Shown here piece by piece: positions 33,579-42,788 of a stretch of DNA of 64,000 nt; the stretch's first letter is position 1; each line of letters begins with the position of its first letter. Below the pieces are notes generated by a model that worked only from the letters and a program-made list of their open reading frames with translations, made no database searches and was not told the DNA's origin. A program made the translations under genes and the position numbers. The DNA comes from Blastopirellula marina (GTDB lineage Bacteria; Planctomycetota; Planctomycetia; Pirellulales; Pirellulaceae), in the NCBI RefSeq assembly GCF_002967715.1, contig NZ_PUIA01000017.1:456420-520419 (forward strand), read 5' to 3'.

Positions 33579-34388
33579 ATGCGACACAAGACGACGCCCA
33601 AGACGGGCATCTTCTATTGCCTGGTACTGCTGGTAGCAGTGTTTACGGTTCAGCTCTGGGCCCAAGATTCGTCGGCTCCGGCACCTCCTTCGCCGGACAC
33701 GCTGACACTCGACAGCAACAACAGTGCAACCACCGCGCCCCGGGCCGACTACGAAGAGAAAACGCTTCTCGACACGCTGATGGATGGTGGTACGGTCGGT
33801 GTGCTGATCGGCCTCTTGTCGATGGTCGCGATCGGCTTCATCGTCGAACACTTCCTCACCATCCGCAAAAGCGTGCTGCTGCCGGAAGGGGTTGCCTATG
33901 AACTGGAAGAGATGATCGCCCAAGGACGCGTCGACGAAGCGTTGGAAGTTTGTAAGAACCCCGAGTATCAATCGCTGTTAACCTACGTGGTGCAGGCCGG
34001 TCTCGAACGTTTCCGTGGAGCTGAGTTCGGTTTTGCCGAATACAAAGCAGCCGTCGAAGAAGCGGGCGAAGATCAAACGGCCAAGCTGTATCGCAAGACC
34101 GAAGTACTTGGTCTGATCGGTTCGATCGCTCCAATGCTCGGGCTCACCGGTACGGTGCTCGGTATGATCAAGGCCTTCAATACGATCGCCTCAAGTGGCG
34201 GGGCTCCCAAGCCCGAAGATCTGGCCGGTTCGATTGGTCAGGCCCTGGTTACAACGCTGCTAGGGCTGGTTGTGGCTATTCCAGCGATGGTGGCTTACAG
34301 CTACTTCGGCAACCGCATCGATTCGCTGGTCGCGGAAGTTGGCAAGCGTGTGGAACAAATCCTGACCCCGCTAGGTCGTCGCCGGTAA
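33579..34388 (+). CDS. MotA/TolQ/ExbB proton channel family protein
   Basis: I use the ATG at 33579 (269 residues), since the earlier TTG overlaps the preceding stop and lacks a reason to be preferred. A signal-like N-terminus with a Pro/Ala/Ser linker is followed by a first membrane helix (GTVGVLIGLLSMVAIGFIVEHFL), a cytoplasmic helical loop, and the two C-terminal helices GLIGSIAPMLGLTGTVLGMIKAF and IGQALVTTLLGLVVAIPAMVAYSYF. The last two match TolQ/ExbB, including the LGLTGTVLGM and ALVTTLLGL motifs. It forms the PMF-driven pentameric stator with ExbD-type dimers. Two ExbD genes follow. Confidence 0.93.
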   Translation: MRHKTTPKTGIFYCLVLLVAVFTVQLWAQDSSAPAPPSPDTLTLDSNNSATTAPRADYEEKTLLDTLMDGGTVGVLIGLLSMVAIGFIVEHFLTIRKSVLLPEGVAYELEEMIAQGRVDEALEVCKNPEYQSLLTYVVQAGLERFRGAEFGFAEYKAAVEEAGEDQTAKLYRKTEVLGLIGSIAPMLGLTGTVLGMIKAFNTIASSGGAPKPEDLAGSIGQALVTTLLGLVVAIPAMVAYSYFGNRIDSLVAEVGKRVEQILTPLGRRR

Positions 34389-34406
34389 TCGCTGGGAGAG
34401 AATGAC

Positions 34407-34823
34407 ATGAAGCTCTCTAAGAAGCGAGTGCGACACACCAAGGGGATGGACATCACGCCGATGATCGACATCGTCTTCTTGCTGTTGATCTTCTTCATCA
34501 CCGTCAGCCAGGTCTCGGAAACAAACCGCGAGAAACTGGAACTGCCGGAACTGAAGGGGGCGCAGGATCAGAAGAAGACCTCCCTGGTCGTCAACATCAA
34601 CAAGGCCGGCGAAATCATCGTAGCCGGCAATCAGCTGCAACTTGCCGACGTGGCGTTTTTAGTCGGCAAAGAACTCGAAACCAACGGGGGCGATCCGGGG
34701 CTGGTTACCGTGGTGGTTCGCATCGACCACAACGCAACCTGCCAGGTTCCTAATGCCTTGGTCAAACAACTGGCCGGCCAGGGGATCTCGAAAGTTCGTC
34801 TCGCCGTTCAGGTACCCAACTAA
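34407..34823 (+). CDS. ExbD/TolR family biopolymer transport protein (first copy)
   Basis: The 138-residue protein has a basic cytoplasmic N-terminus, a membrane helix DITPMIDIVFLLLIFFITVSQ with the conserved channel Asp in MIDIVFLLL, and a periplasmic ExbD domain. It starts 18 bases after the ExbB stop. It is likely to form the rotor-like dimer within the ExbB pentamer and to couple proton flow to a periplasmic partner. The domain sequence differs clearly from the next gene. Confidence 0.93.
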   Translation: MKLSKKRVRHTKGMDITPMIDIVFLLLIFFITVSQVSETNREKLELPELKGAQDQKKTSLVVNINKAGEIIVAGNQLQLADVAFLVGKELETNGGDPGLVTVVVRIDHNATCQVPNALVKQLAGQGISKVRLAVQVPN

Positions 34824-34826
34824 ACC

Positions 34827-35252
34827 ATGAAACTTTCCAGCCATAAACGTACGCATAAACGCCAGATCACGCTGGACATGACCAGCATGATCGATGTCGT
34901 GTTTCTGCTGCTGATCTTCTTCATCGTTACGGCCAGCTTCACGAAAACCGAACGCGACCTGGATGCGATCACCAAGGTGAACGAGAAGTCGAGCAGCGCG
35001 GCCAAGACCGACCTGGAACCGGCCATCGTCCAGCTGGCCGAAGTCGATGGAAGTTGGGTCTATCAGATCGGCTCGAACAACATGAGCACCTTTGCCGAGC
35101 TGCAGGAAGTGCTCGACAAGTTTCCCAACAAAGCCGATGGCGCATTCGTCCGAGCCCCCGATGCGGCTCCTTACGGCATGGCCGCGTCGGCCATTCAAGC
35201 TTGCAAGAATGCCGATTTCCCCGGCGTATCGTACGTTCCGTTAACTCAATAA
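34827..35252 (+). CDS. ExbD/TolR family biopolymer transport protein (second copy)
   Basis: The 141-residue protein has the same layout as the preceding gene: a basic N-terminus (KRTHKRQ), helix DMTSMIDVVFLLLIFFIVTASF with the channel Asp, and a periplasmic domain. The gene starts 3 bases after the first copy. Outside the helix the two are little alike (for example FVRAPDAAPYGMAASAIQACK here), so this is an old divergence and the pair may form a heterodimer in one ExbB ring. Confidence 0.92.
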   Translation: MKLSSHKRTHKRQITLDMTSMIDVVFLLLIFFIVTASFTKTERDLDAITKVNEKSSSAAKTDLEPAIVQLAEVDGSWVYQIGSNNMSTFAELQEVLDKFPNKADGAFVRAPDAAPYGMAASAIQACKNADFPGVSYVPLTQ

Positions 35253-35270
35253 AAGAAGCCCTGCTCTCTC

Positions 35271-37940
35271 GTGCCTGCCGCGCTGACATGGCGAATCGCA
35301 TTTGCACTTCTTGGCTGTTTCACGGCCGCCGGAACGTGCCTTGTTCCGCTGCGCATCGCCCACGCTCAGAACGAGGTCGTCAACGACAAGCGATCTCCAC
35401 AACAGATGATCGAAGAGTACCGCCGCGTCGACAGCTATCTGGGCAAGTTCAATTTGCCAGACCAGCGACTGCTGTTGATCGAGCGTTACCTGAAGCATGC
35501 CCTACCGGCCGAAGAGCAGGAGGAACTACTCGATCAAGGCTCGCAGTTGTACGCGACGCAGCTGATGCTTTACGCCGACGATCCGGTTCGATCGAAGCAT
35601 TATTTGCAAAAGGTTCAGAAATTTCTCGCCGACCACCCCAGTGCCGATACGCCAGCCATTCAGGTGATGCTGCTGCAAGCCGATTACAACCGCGGCGAGG
35701 CCGCCGTCACACGATGGCTCAACGATCCGGCCGATAAAGAGTCGCTCGCCGAAGCCAACAGCGTCTTTCAGAGGATTGCTCCGAAGCTGATCGACTATCA
35801 CAAGTCGATTCAGAAACGCATTGAAGAACAGTGGGGCGTCATCGACCGCATGCCTTCTGGTTCCGGCAGAGAGTCGCGCGAGAAAGTCGTGCGGGAACTG
35901 GAAGGGGTCGTCGGACGCGCCGCGTTCTTCGGTGCCTGGTCGAACTATTACCTTTCGCTCGTCGAAGGCACCAAGGGACCGTCGAAGTACTCGAAGGTCG
36001 CCATCGATCTCTTTCGCGGATTACTCGACCTGAAGATCGACCCGAAATCAACAACTTCCTGGCATGAAGCGGCCGATCCGAATCGAATGGGGCTGGAACA
36101 GGAATGGCGAGCTCGGGCCTTGATCGGCCTGGCCATGTCCGAGATCCTAGATGGCAACGTACAGGATGGCCAGCGCTGCTTCACCTTGCTGGAAGCTGGC
36201 CCCACAAGTGCCGAGATCGCTGATCAATCCGAATATTGGTACTGCCGCGGACTGATCAATGCCGGCAAGCTCGACGAGGCGGCCGACTTCGCCAAGATGA
36301 CCATTGAAAATTTTCAGGGGAGTTCGTCCCCCGGTAAGACGAGCCTATGCGTGCTGTTGGCCGACACCGGACTGCGGGAAGGTGCCGACGCTCCTAAGAT
36401 CCGCGACATGGGAATCCAGGGATTGATCGGCCTGGCAAAGCTAGGTCATCACTCGGCGGCCATCCAGCTAGTCGAGAAGTACGGCATCGATCTGGAAAAC
36501 TCGCAAGGCTTCTACATGATGTGGCTCGTCGGCCAGCAAAAATTCGCCGATGCCGAGAAATCCAAGTCGGACGATGACTATCGCACCGCCCAGACCCAGC
36601 TTCGCGATGCCCTAGCGGCACCGGAAGCGAAGAAGGACCTTCTTTCGGCCAGTGAATGTCGATACACGCTCGGCTGGTGCAGCTACCGTCTGGAAGAGCA
36701 CGCCGAAGCCGGCATGAACTTTCAGGACGCCGTGGCGGGTCTTAAAGGACCTAACCCCGGCAAGGCAGCCGAAGCGGCCTGGATGGCGTTTGTCTCGTAC
36801 CAGGCACTCGCCAAAGAAGAGCCTCGTTACGGGCTGCGTGCCATCGAAGTGCTGGAAGACTTGAAGCGAGACTTTCCCAATCACCAGTACGCGCAGAAGG
36901 CCGACTACTTCATCGCCAAATTGCAACAGTCTCGCGGCTCGATGACCTCGTCGATCCGGCAGTTGCAAAGCATCAGTCCGAGCGATCCGAACTATTGGTC
37001 GGCCAAGTTCGACTTGTGCAATCTGCTGCGGCAGCAAGTCGATCAGGCCTCGTCCGAAGATGAAAAGAAAGAACTGGCCGGACAACTCAAAAAGGTCGCC
37101 GACGATCTGCAGACGCGATTGAACCAGGATTCCGCTCCAGAAGATCGCGTCTCCGGCGTGGTACGCTGCCTGTTGAACGTTTCCGATCTAGCACGCAAAG
37201 ACATCTTACCTTCCAGCGATTTCACTAAGTACGTCGGCCAGGCGAAGTCTCTGGTCACTTCTCTGCCGCCGGAAGACCGGGCCTGGGTCGATTACCACTA
37301 CCAGGCGCTCATGCTGGCCCGCATGCAGAAGAACGATAGCGCGGTCGCCACGCATGCCGACTGGCTCCTCAAGAATGCCAAGGGGACCCCATACGAACAG
37401 TCGGCGCTGATTGTCAGAGCCCTGGAAATCGACCAGCTGGTCGCGGCCTCGAACGCTCCGGACATGGCGTTATGGGAAGAAGGATTCGATATTTACAGCC
37501 GGCTGGCAAAACACCTCGGAGCGACTTCCGCGATCGTTCAGCAGAACAAGAACGCCAAAGTGGCCTGCTCGAAGGCAGCCGATTTTGCCGAGAAACTTAA
37601 TCGCTGGTCCGAAGCAGCGACCTACCTGCGTGTGCTGGTCGCGGCCTATCCGAAAGAGCAAGAGTACCTGCAAAGACTAGGAAGAGTCGAGTTCACGCTG
37701 CAGAACTACGCCGGGGCCCTTGGGCATTGGCGAACCTTGCTGGTGGGGCTCAAAAAGGGGGACGAAGCCTGGTTCGAGGCCAAGTACTACCAACTGGCCT
37801 GCCTGCAGCAAACCGACCGCGATCAAGCCAAAACGGTCCTGGAGCAGTTTGAATTACTGCACCCAGATTGGGGTTTGCCCCCGTGGCGCGATAAAATAAA
37901 GACACTCGCCCAGCAGATCTCCAGATCTGACGGGTCGTAA
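35271..37940 (+). CDS. Large secreted TPR/helical-repeat protein
   Basis: The 889-residue protein starts at GTG with a signal peptide (residues 1-32, ending AHAQN). The mature part is all helical with repeated TPR-like pairs. Examples are DRRLLLIERYLKHAL-type near the start, GLINAGKLDEAADFAKMTIENF near 325, LGWCSYRLEEHAEAGMNFQDAV near 465, and LGRVEFTLQNYAGALGHWRTLL near 800. It is probably a periplasmic adaptor that contacts the ExbD domains or the outer envelope. No catalytic motif is visible. Spacing to the ExbD gene is 18 bases. Confidence 0.8.
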   Translation: MPAALTWRIAFALLGCFTAAGTCLVPLRIAHAQNEVVNDKRSPQQMIEEYRRVDSYLGKFNLPDQRLLLIERYLKHALPAEEQEELLDQGSQLYATQLMLYADDPVRSKHYLQKVQKFLADHPSADTPAIQVMLLQADYNRGEAAVTRWLNDPADKESLAEANSVFQRIAPKLIDYHKSIQKRIEEQWGVIDRMPSGSGRESREKVVRELEGVVGRAAFFGAWSNYYLSLVEGTKGPSKYSKVAIDLFRGLLDLKIDPKSTTSWHEAADPNRMGLEQEWRARALIGLAMSEILDGNVQDGQRCFTLLEAGPTSAEIADQSEYWYCRGLINAGKLDEAADFAKMTIENFQGSSSPGKTSLCVLLADTGLREGADAPKIRDMGIQGLIGLAKLGHHSAAIQLVEKYGIDLENSQGFYMMWLVGQQKFADAEKSKSDDDYRTAQTQLRDALAAPEAKKDLLSASECRYTLGWCSYRLEEHAEAGMNFQDAVAGLKGPNPGKAAEAAWMAFVSYQALAKEEPRYGLRAIEVLEDLKRDFPNHQYAQKADYFIAKLQQSRGSMTSSIRQLQSISPSDPNYWSAKFDLCNLLRQQVDQASSEDEKKELAGQLKKVADDLQTRLNQDSAPEDRVSGVVRCLLNVSDLARKDILPSSDFTKYVGQAKSLVTSLPPEDRAWVDYHYQALMLARMQKNDSAVATHADWLLKNAKGTPYEQSALIVRALEIDQLVAASNAPDMALWEEGFDIYSRLAKHLGATSAIVQQNKNAKVACSKAADFAEKLNRWSEAATYLRVLVAAYPKEQEYLQRLGRVEFTLQNYAGALGHWRTLLVGLKKGDEAWFEAKYYQLACLQQTDRDQAKTVLEQFELLHPDWGLPPWRDKIKTLAQQISRSDGS

Positions 37941-37972
37941 CCTGCCAGTAATTCCCGAACACATTCAGTGGA

Positions 37973-40900
37973 ATGCCTCAAGGATCGTCTCCACACTCTG
38001 CCGACCCCAACCAATCGCAGCGAATTGATGAATTCGTTCGCGAGGCCGAGGCTTTTCTTGCTTCGCGCGGCGGTGGCCACGATCCGACCGTCCTGCCGGC
38101 ACTTGCCTATCAGTTCGGTCTCTCGCGGGAAGAGTACCAGCAGGCGATGCACATCCTGTACACGGCCCCTGCCCCCCATGCTCAGGCTCCACCTCCGGTG
38201 CCACCCAAGGCAGAGCCTGCCAAGAAAGAGCCTGATCCGCCAGCTTCCCCCTCGCCGGTAACCTATCCGGCAGAGGTTCTAGGGGACGAAGCGGAAGAGG
38301 CCAACGAGGATGAACCTCTCATCCAGTCGGAAGTAGTTGCCGAGGATGATCTCAACTACCCCGGCGTACGTCCGCAAGACCTTTACGCGTTTACCCGTCA
38401 GGCACGGCTCATCCTGGCAGATGCCCGTGGCTGGTCGGAACAGGCATTGGCCCGAATCAACTTCCTGGCCGATCAGTTTCTGATTCCGCACGACATCCGC
38501 GGTAATCTGTACCGTCGACTCGACGATACCAACTTCAATCCGCAGCCTACGTCGTCGGATTCCCCTGCCATCGATCCCATGCAGGTATTCGAGGCGCAGT
38601 TGGCACCCGACGCAGCAGATGGCCCCACCCAAGAGGAAATCGAGGCCGCCGAGCGTGAGAAGGCCGAGAAAAAGAAGCGGCAATCTCCCACCAAGCTTTA
38701 CAAGATCTATCTTCGAAAAGCGATGGAGGCGATGCCCGCCAAGCGCGTGAATGAGCGGCGCGAGCAAAAGCTCATTCTCGAGGGCACCTCCAAGCTTGGC
38801 TTGGGCGAAGCCCTCGCACGCGACCTGCTTCTGGAAGTGGCCAAAGAAAAGGGATACGTGATCGCCTCGGAAGAGGAGAAGCCGGAAGAACGGGACGAGA
38901 AACAAGCCAAAGCGGAACAGATCACCACCTTCCAGCAGCGAGCCGCCACCATCATCGCCGGCCAAGGAGGAGTCAACTCGCTGACCCGCATCATGATCGC
39001 CCAGGTAGCGACCGACCTGGGACTTTCCGACAAAGATCGCGACGCCGCGCTCGCTTCCATCCAGAAGCAAAGCGAAAAGAACCAGACAGACACGCGCCAA
39101 CAACAGCGTGCCGATTCGTTCCGCCAGTTCGCCCGGGAACGACTCGACAACATGAGCCACGGCATTGTCATCGCCACCTTGGCACAGCAGCTCGTGCAGA
39201 TCGGCGTCGACATGCACGGCATCCATGAAGACCTGGCCTGGAGCACCCTCCGCGAAGTTCTGCAGGAAGAAGACCTGCGACTGGTGACCGTGCAGCAGGC
39301 CGAGTCCCATATCAATTCGCTGGTCGATGAATTGATGCGGGAGCAAGGCTTCCTTTCGATTCAAAATCGCCAACGCTTGATCGCCGAAGGAGAGCAGTGG
39401 GGACTCGAACACGCTCACTGCCAGCAGCTGATCGAAGACCGCGTCGTTGACTATACCCGCAAGCAAAACCGGGGGCAGCGTCAGGTTGCCCTGATCTTCG
39501 GAGCGTTTTTTGCTCTGCTCATCTTCGGCGGCGGCTATATCATCTACCTCGGATCGATCCCCCCCAAGGGCTCGCCGACGGCGCATAACTCTCTGGGCAA
39601 AACGGCGACCGATCTCACCGACCCCGACCTAACCTCCCCTGAGGAAATCGACGAGCCCGAAGAACTCGTCTGGCAGCGGCAACCGTGGTGGGGTGAATCG
39701 CTGTCACTCAGTCTTTTAAAAATCTACCAGAACGAGATCTCGCTCCAACCGCGTCTGACGGCGATCTGCACCGATGACGACAAGCGGCGTAGTTCGGCTT
39801 ATCGCGCGTTGCTGCCCCAACTGGTAGCGACCTCGGTGGCCGATGCAGGAGAATCACGTAATGCCATCCGGGAAGCCGTCGCAGGGCTCGTTCACGACGA
39901 ACCGAGCACGGCAGCGGTTGAAACCATCGCTCAAACACTGACCGAAGGCGTTTCGTTGAAAGACGCTCCCATTTCGGCGGCGACACCGTTGTCGCAGATG
40001 TTGGAGAAGGCCTATCTCAGCGTTAAAGCTGCCCAACAACCAGGCTTGCCGGAAGAACGTCGCGATTTATTCCTGAACGAGCTAGAACAGCAGTTGGGCA
40101 TCACCTACTCAGGCTCCGCCGATCCTGTCGAACTCACCATGAGCGAGATGATTCGCGAGCAGTATCGCAAGATTCGCGATCTTTCCGCCAACGATCCCAA
40201 CGCGGCGTCACGGTTGCATGCCGATCTTTCCAAGATGGCTCAAAGCTACCTGCCAGCCGACCAGGTGATCGCCAAAGACAGCCTTCTGATTGCCGATATC
40301 GCCGGGCGCATGACCGAGAACTGGGCGACCTATCAGCCGGTCGTCCAGCGTGTGATCAGCTCAGAGAAGGCCGATCGTTTGCTGCCAATCTTGGATGCCT
40401 TCGAGCAAGGTCTGAAGAGCGATGCCGTTCAACAGGAAATTGCCCGCATGCTGTCGCGGCGGATCGGTCGAGGATTGGATGCCGACGATCCGATTCAATC
40501 GGCTGCGATTGTACGAACCGAATTGGGACTCGATGCGGTCGTCGTTCGCGACGGAGAAATGTACCGCATGTTCACCCGGCGGTCGTCTGCATTCGATTGG
40601 CAACCACCGGCCGATATCGCCGCCGATGAACTTGCCCGGCAGGTCACCGAATTGAGCTTTCTGTCGGTGCTGGGTCATGCGGCCAGCCAGGCAGACATGG
40701 GACAGCGTATCTTTGAAGAGGTCCTCAAGAAGGGCCCCCCGGTCTATGATGGAGGCGCGGCCAGCAGCACGACATCCAATACGGCATCCACGAAGTCCCT
40801 TGCAGCACTCTCCAAGATCGAATCGCTCGTCGAACGATTGCATCGAGCCAGCAATCCCCTGGGCCGCATTGATACCTACCGCGAGCTATGTGCGGTGGCA

Positions 40901-41674
40901 GGCGATGTCGAGGATGTCGACTACGCCACGGCTTCGCAGCTGGCTGAATACCTTCTCGCCCCCAAGCCGCGGGCCGAGCAAAGCCAGATTCAAAGCGGGA
41001 TCCGAGCGTTCTCGCATTGGACCAACATCAAGCTGGCCGTCGCCGACCAGGTACACACGGCTCGTCGGGCGGCGGATGACATGGCCGAAATCGTCAGCGG
41101 TTTGCTCGGCGAGACTGTCGTCGTCAACAACGTGCGAACTGCACGAGACGAACTGCAACAGCGTCTGCTGCGAAGCGGGCTCGAAGGCCTTGGCAGTCAG
41201 TCTTCCCAGTCGGGAGAGCTTTCGCCGCAAATGGCCAATGACATGGCCACGTTCCTGGCCGATCACTATCGTCAGCACGCGCGGCTGAGTGGCATTTCCC
41301 CCGATCAACTGGGAAGCTCGGAACTGCCTGACGCGATCGTTTCGCAGTTGATTGATATCGAAAGAGCGAGTCTTGAGCAAATGCCCCTCACCGACGCCGA
41401 GGCGGCCAAGTTGCAGGACATCACTCGCCGCGAGATCGCTCTGAATTACCTCAGCAATTCTCCGATCGCTTCGATGGTCGCCAGGCAGCGGGTATGGCTG
41501 CGGCTGCTGACTATGCGGCTAGGCAAAGAGCGGCCACAGTTTCAGGGGCAGCTGGCACAGATCGTCGACAAGCTCGAACAACAAGATGCCACGTCAACGA
41601 GCGTAATCCTGCAGCTACGCAGTGGCGAACTGGCCCTGGTCAAAGTCTGGGAACTGACGGGAGGCTCGGCATGA
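37973..41674 (+). CDS. Giant bitopic protein with six N-terminal helical repeats
   Basis: The 1233-residue protein has one membrane helix at about residues 504-526 (QVALIFGAFFALLIFGGGYIIY). Before it lie six degenerate helical repeats of about 50 residues, at about 17-63, 136-183, 242-292, 318-366, 382-430 and 441-493, each of the form F-x2-A-x2-L, then a short gap, then LA-x2-GL, then a last helix. Spacers are charged and Pro/Glu-rich. After the helix come about 700 residues without a recognised domain, mainly helical. No signal peptide is present, so the repeats are probably cytoplasmic and the rest periplasmic. It follows the TPR gene after 32 bases. Confidence 0.8.
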   Translation: MPQGSSPHSADPNQSQRIDEFVREAEAFLASRGGGHDPTVLPALAYQFGLSREEYQQAMHILYTAPAPHAQAPPPVPPKAEPAKKEPDPPASPSPVTYPAEVLGDEAEEANEDEPLIQSEVVAEDDLNYPGVRPQDLYAFTRQARLILADARGWSEQALARINFLADQFLIPHDIRGNLYRRLDDTNFNPQPTSSDSPAIDPMQVFEAQLAPDAADGPTQEEIEAAEREKAEKKKRQSPTKLYKIYLRKAMEAMPAKRVNERREQKLILEGTSKLGLGEALARDLLLEVAKEKGYVIASEEEKPEERDEKQAKAEQITTFQQRAATIIAGQGGVNSLTRIMIAQVATDLGLSDKDRDAALASIQKQSEKNQTDTRQQQRADSFRQFARERLDNMSHGIVIATLAQQLVQIGVDMHGIHEDLAWSTLREVLQEEDLRLVTVQQAESHINSLVDELMREQGFLSIQNRQRLIAEGEQWGLEHAHCQQLIEDRVVDYTRKQNRGQRQVALIFGAFFALLIFGGGYIIYLGSIPPKGSPTAHNSLGKTATDLTDPDLTSPEEIDEPEELVWQRQPWWGESLSLSLLKIYQNEISLQPRLTAICTDDDKRRSSAYRALLPQLVATSVADAGESRNAIREAVAGLVHDEPSTAAVETIAQTLTEGVSLKDAPISAATPLSQMLEKAYLSVKAAQQPGLPEERRDLFLNELEQQLGITYSGSADPVELTMSEMIREQYRKIRDLSANDPNAASRLHADLSKMAQSYLPADQVIAKDSLLIADIAGRMTENWATYQPVVQRVISSEKADRLLPILDAFEQGLKSDAVQQEIARMLSRRIGRGLDADDPIQSAAIVRTELGLDAVVVRDGEMYRMFTRRSSAFDWQPPADIAADELARQVTELSFLSVLGHAASQADMGQRIFEEVLKKGPPVYDGGAASSTTSNTASTKSLAALSKIESLVERLHRASNPLGRIDTYRELCAVAGDVEDVDYATASQLAEYLLAPKPRAEQSQIQSGIRAFSHWTNIKLAVADQVHTARRAADDMAEIVSGLLGETVVVNNVRTARDELQQRLLRSGLEGLGSQSSQSGELSPQMANDMATFLADHYRQHARLSGISPDQLGSSELPDAIVSQLIDIERASLEQMPLTDAEAAKLQDITRREIALNYLSNSPIASMVARQRVWLRLLTMRLGKERPQFQGQLAQIVDKLEQQDATSTSVILQLRSGELALVKVWELTGGSA

Positions 41675-42606
41675 TGATCCTCCGAACCGGTATAAGATCC
41701 TGGCTGATGCTATCAGCCCTCTTGCTTTTCACCACCGATGCCCTGGGTGCGGTGGTCTACATCAAAGGACAAAAGGAACCCGTCGCAGGCTTTGTCGAAT
41801 CGGCCGACGATATGAGCATTCGACTGCGAATCGTTACACCGGAAGGTGAAGAGCTCAACCGCCAGATCCTCCGCAGCGAGATCGATCTGCTTTTGCAGCC
41901 AGTCAGTCCCAGCCGCTTGAGTCAACTCTCGCCCGACAATCCCAAGGCTTACCGCGAGTATGCCGAAGAACTGGTCGAAAAGCAAACCGACCCAGAAGCG
42001 GTGGAAACGGCCAAGCGGCTATTCATGATCGCTGCGCATCTCGATCCACAAAACGAAGGACGAAGCGCACTGCTGGGAATGACGCCGCTGATGAACGACT
42101 CGCAAGGGGTCAAACAGCTTCGCGCGATGGCCTACCTGATTGATCCTTCGCATGACGCCTCGCTGCTGGAAGGGAAGCAGCAGGAAGTCACCACGGGAGC
42201 GGCACTCGACGAGGCAGTTCGCCAGGAAGTGACGAAGGTCTTGCATCTATTGCGCCGCGGCGAACGCGCCGATGCACGTCAGCAACTTAACCGCGAAGAG
42301 ATCCGCAGCGCCATGCGGCAAGGGACAAGCAAGATTACCCTGGACGAATGCCTGGCCCTGGCCCAGGGTAATTGCCCTGGCTGCGAACAAGGAAAAATCC
42401 CAACCTACATGCTACAGAAACTGGTCGCGGCCGAACTGGAACTGAGCACCAGCCAGGTGGCAAGCGAGGTGCGCCCTCAGTGGGGCTTCTTCCTGGACAG
42501 CACCTTTCAAAAGCCACTGCCTGTCTTGTCGCTGGCCAAGGCAATCGGCTTCGATCCTCGGCAATGCGTTTACCGCAACGGCGCGTGGGTAGAACCAACG
42601 AAGTAG
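41671..42606 (+). CDS. Secreted protein of unknown function, last gene of the vWA/ExbBD operon
   Basis: I start at the ATG at 41671 (311 residues), whose bases overlap the previous stop (ATGA); a longer frame is only internal to the previous gene. A signal peptide ends at DALGA. The following segment VVYIKGQKEPVAGFVESADDMSI to QILRSEIDLLLQP is strand-rich and similar in shape to the N-terminus of the second gene of the operon. The rest is helical with a CPGC pair in NCPGCEQGK near residue 235 that may be a disulfide or metal site. Function is unknown. Confidence 0.75.
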   Translation: MMILRTGIRSWLMLSALLLFTTDALGAVVYIKGQKEPVAGFVESADDMSIRLRIVTPEGEELNRQILRSEIDLLLQPVSPSRLSQLSPDNPKAYREYAEELVEKQTDPEAVETAKRLFMIAAHLDPQNEGRSALLGMTPLMNDSQGVKQLRAMAYLIDPSHDASLLEGKQQEVTTGAALDEAVRQEVTKVLHLLRRGERADARQQLNREEIRSAMRQGTSKITLDECLALAQGNCPGCEQGKIPTYMLQKLVAAELELSTSQVASEVRPQWGFFLDSTFQKPLPVLSLAKAIGFDPRQCVYRNGAWVEPTK

Positions 42607-42622
42607 TCGTTGGTTCCTGAAT

Positions 42623-42769
42623 TAGAGCGTTTCCATGAGAGTTGTAGCGTCACTGGCGTAGGCGAGGCGACCGAAGCAGGCGAATCCACGAGATTCGTCG
42701 ATGCAGGTCAACGAAGTCCAGCGTAGTCGCAGCCAGCCAGAACGCTACAGATCGAATGGAGCCGCTCTA
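42623..42769. repeat. Nested inverted-repeat element after the vWA/ExbBD operon
   Basis: An outer pair TAGAGCG (42623-42629) and CGCTCTA (42763-42769) encloses an inner pair TGTAGCG (42643-42649) and CGCTACA (42743-42749). Inside there is a third, smaller hairpin GAATC-cacga-GATTC. The whole 147-base unit has no open frame of note. The nested arms suggest a structured RNA or a small mobile (MITE-like) unit. I see no target-site duplication. Confidence 0.45.
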
Positions 42770-42788
42770 GAACTTCGCGGCACCCATG

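Noticed and set aside
38279..39586. Minus-strand open frame of 435 codons opposite the giant bitopic protein
   Set aside because: Shadow frame; Leu/Gly/Arg-rich without a motif, and the plus frame fits the operon with proper spacing.
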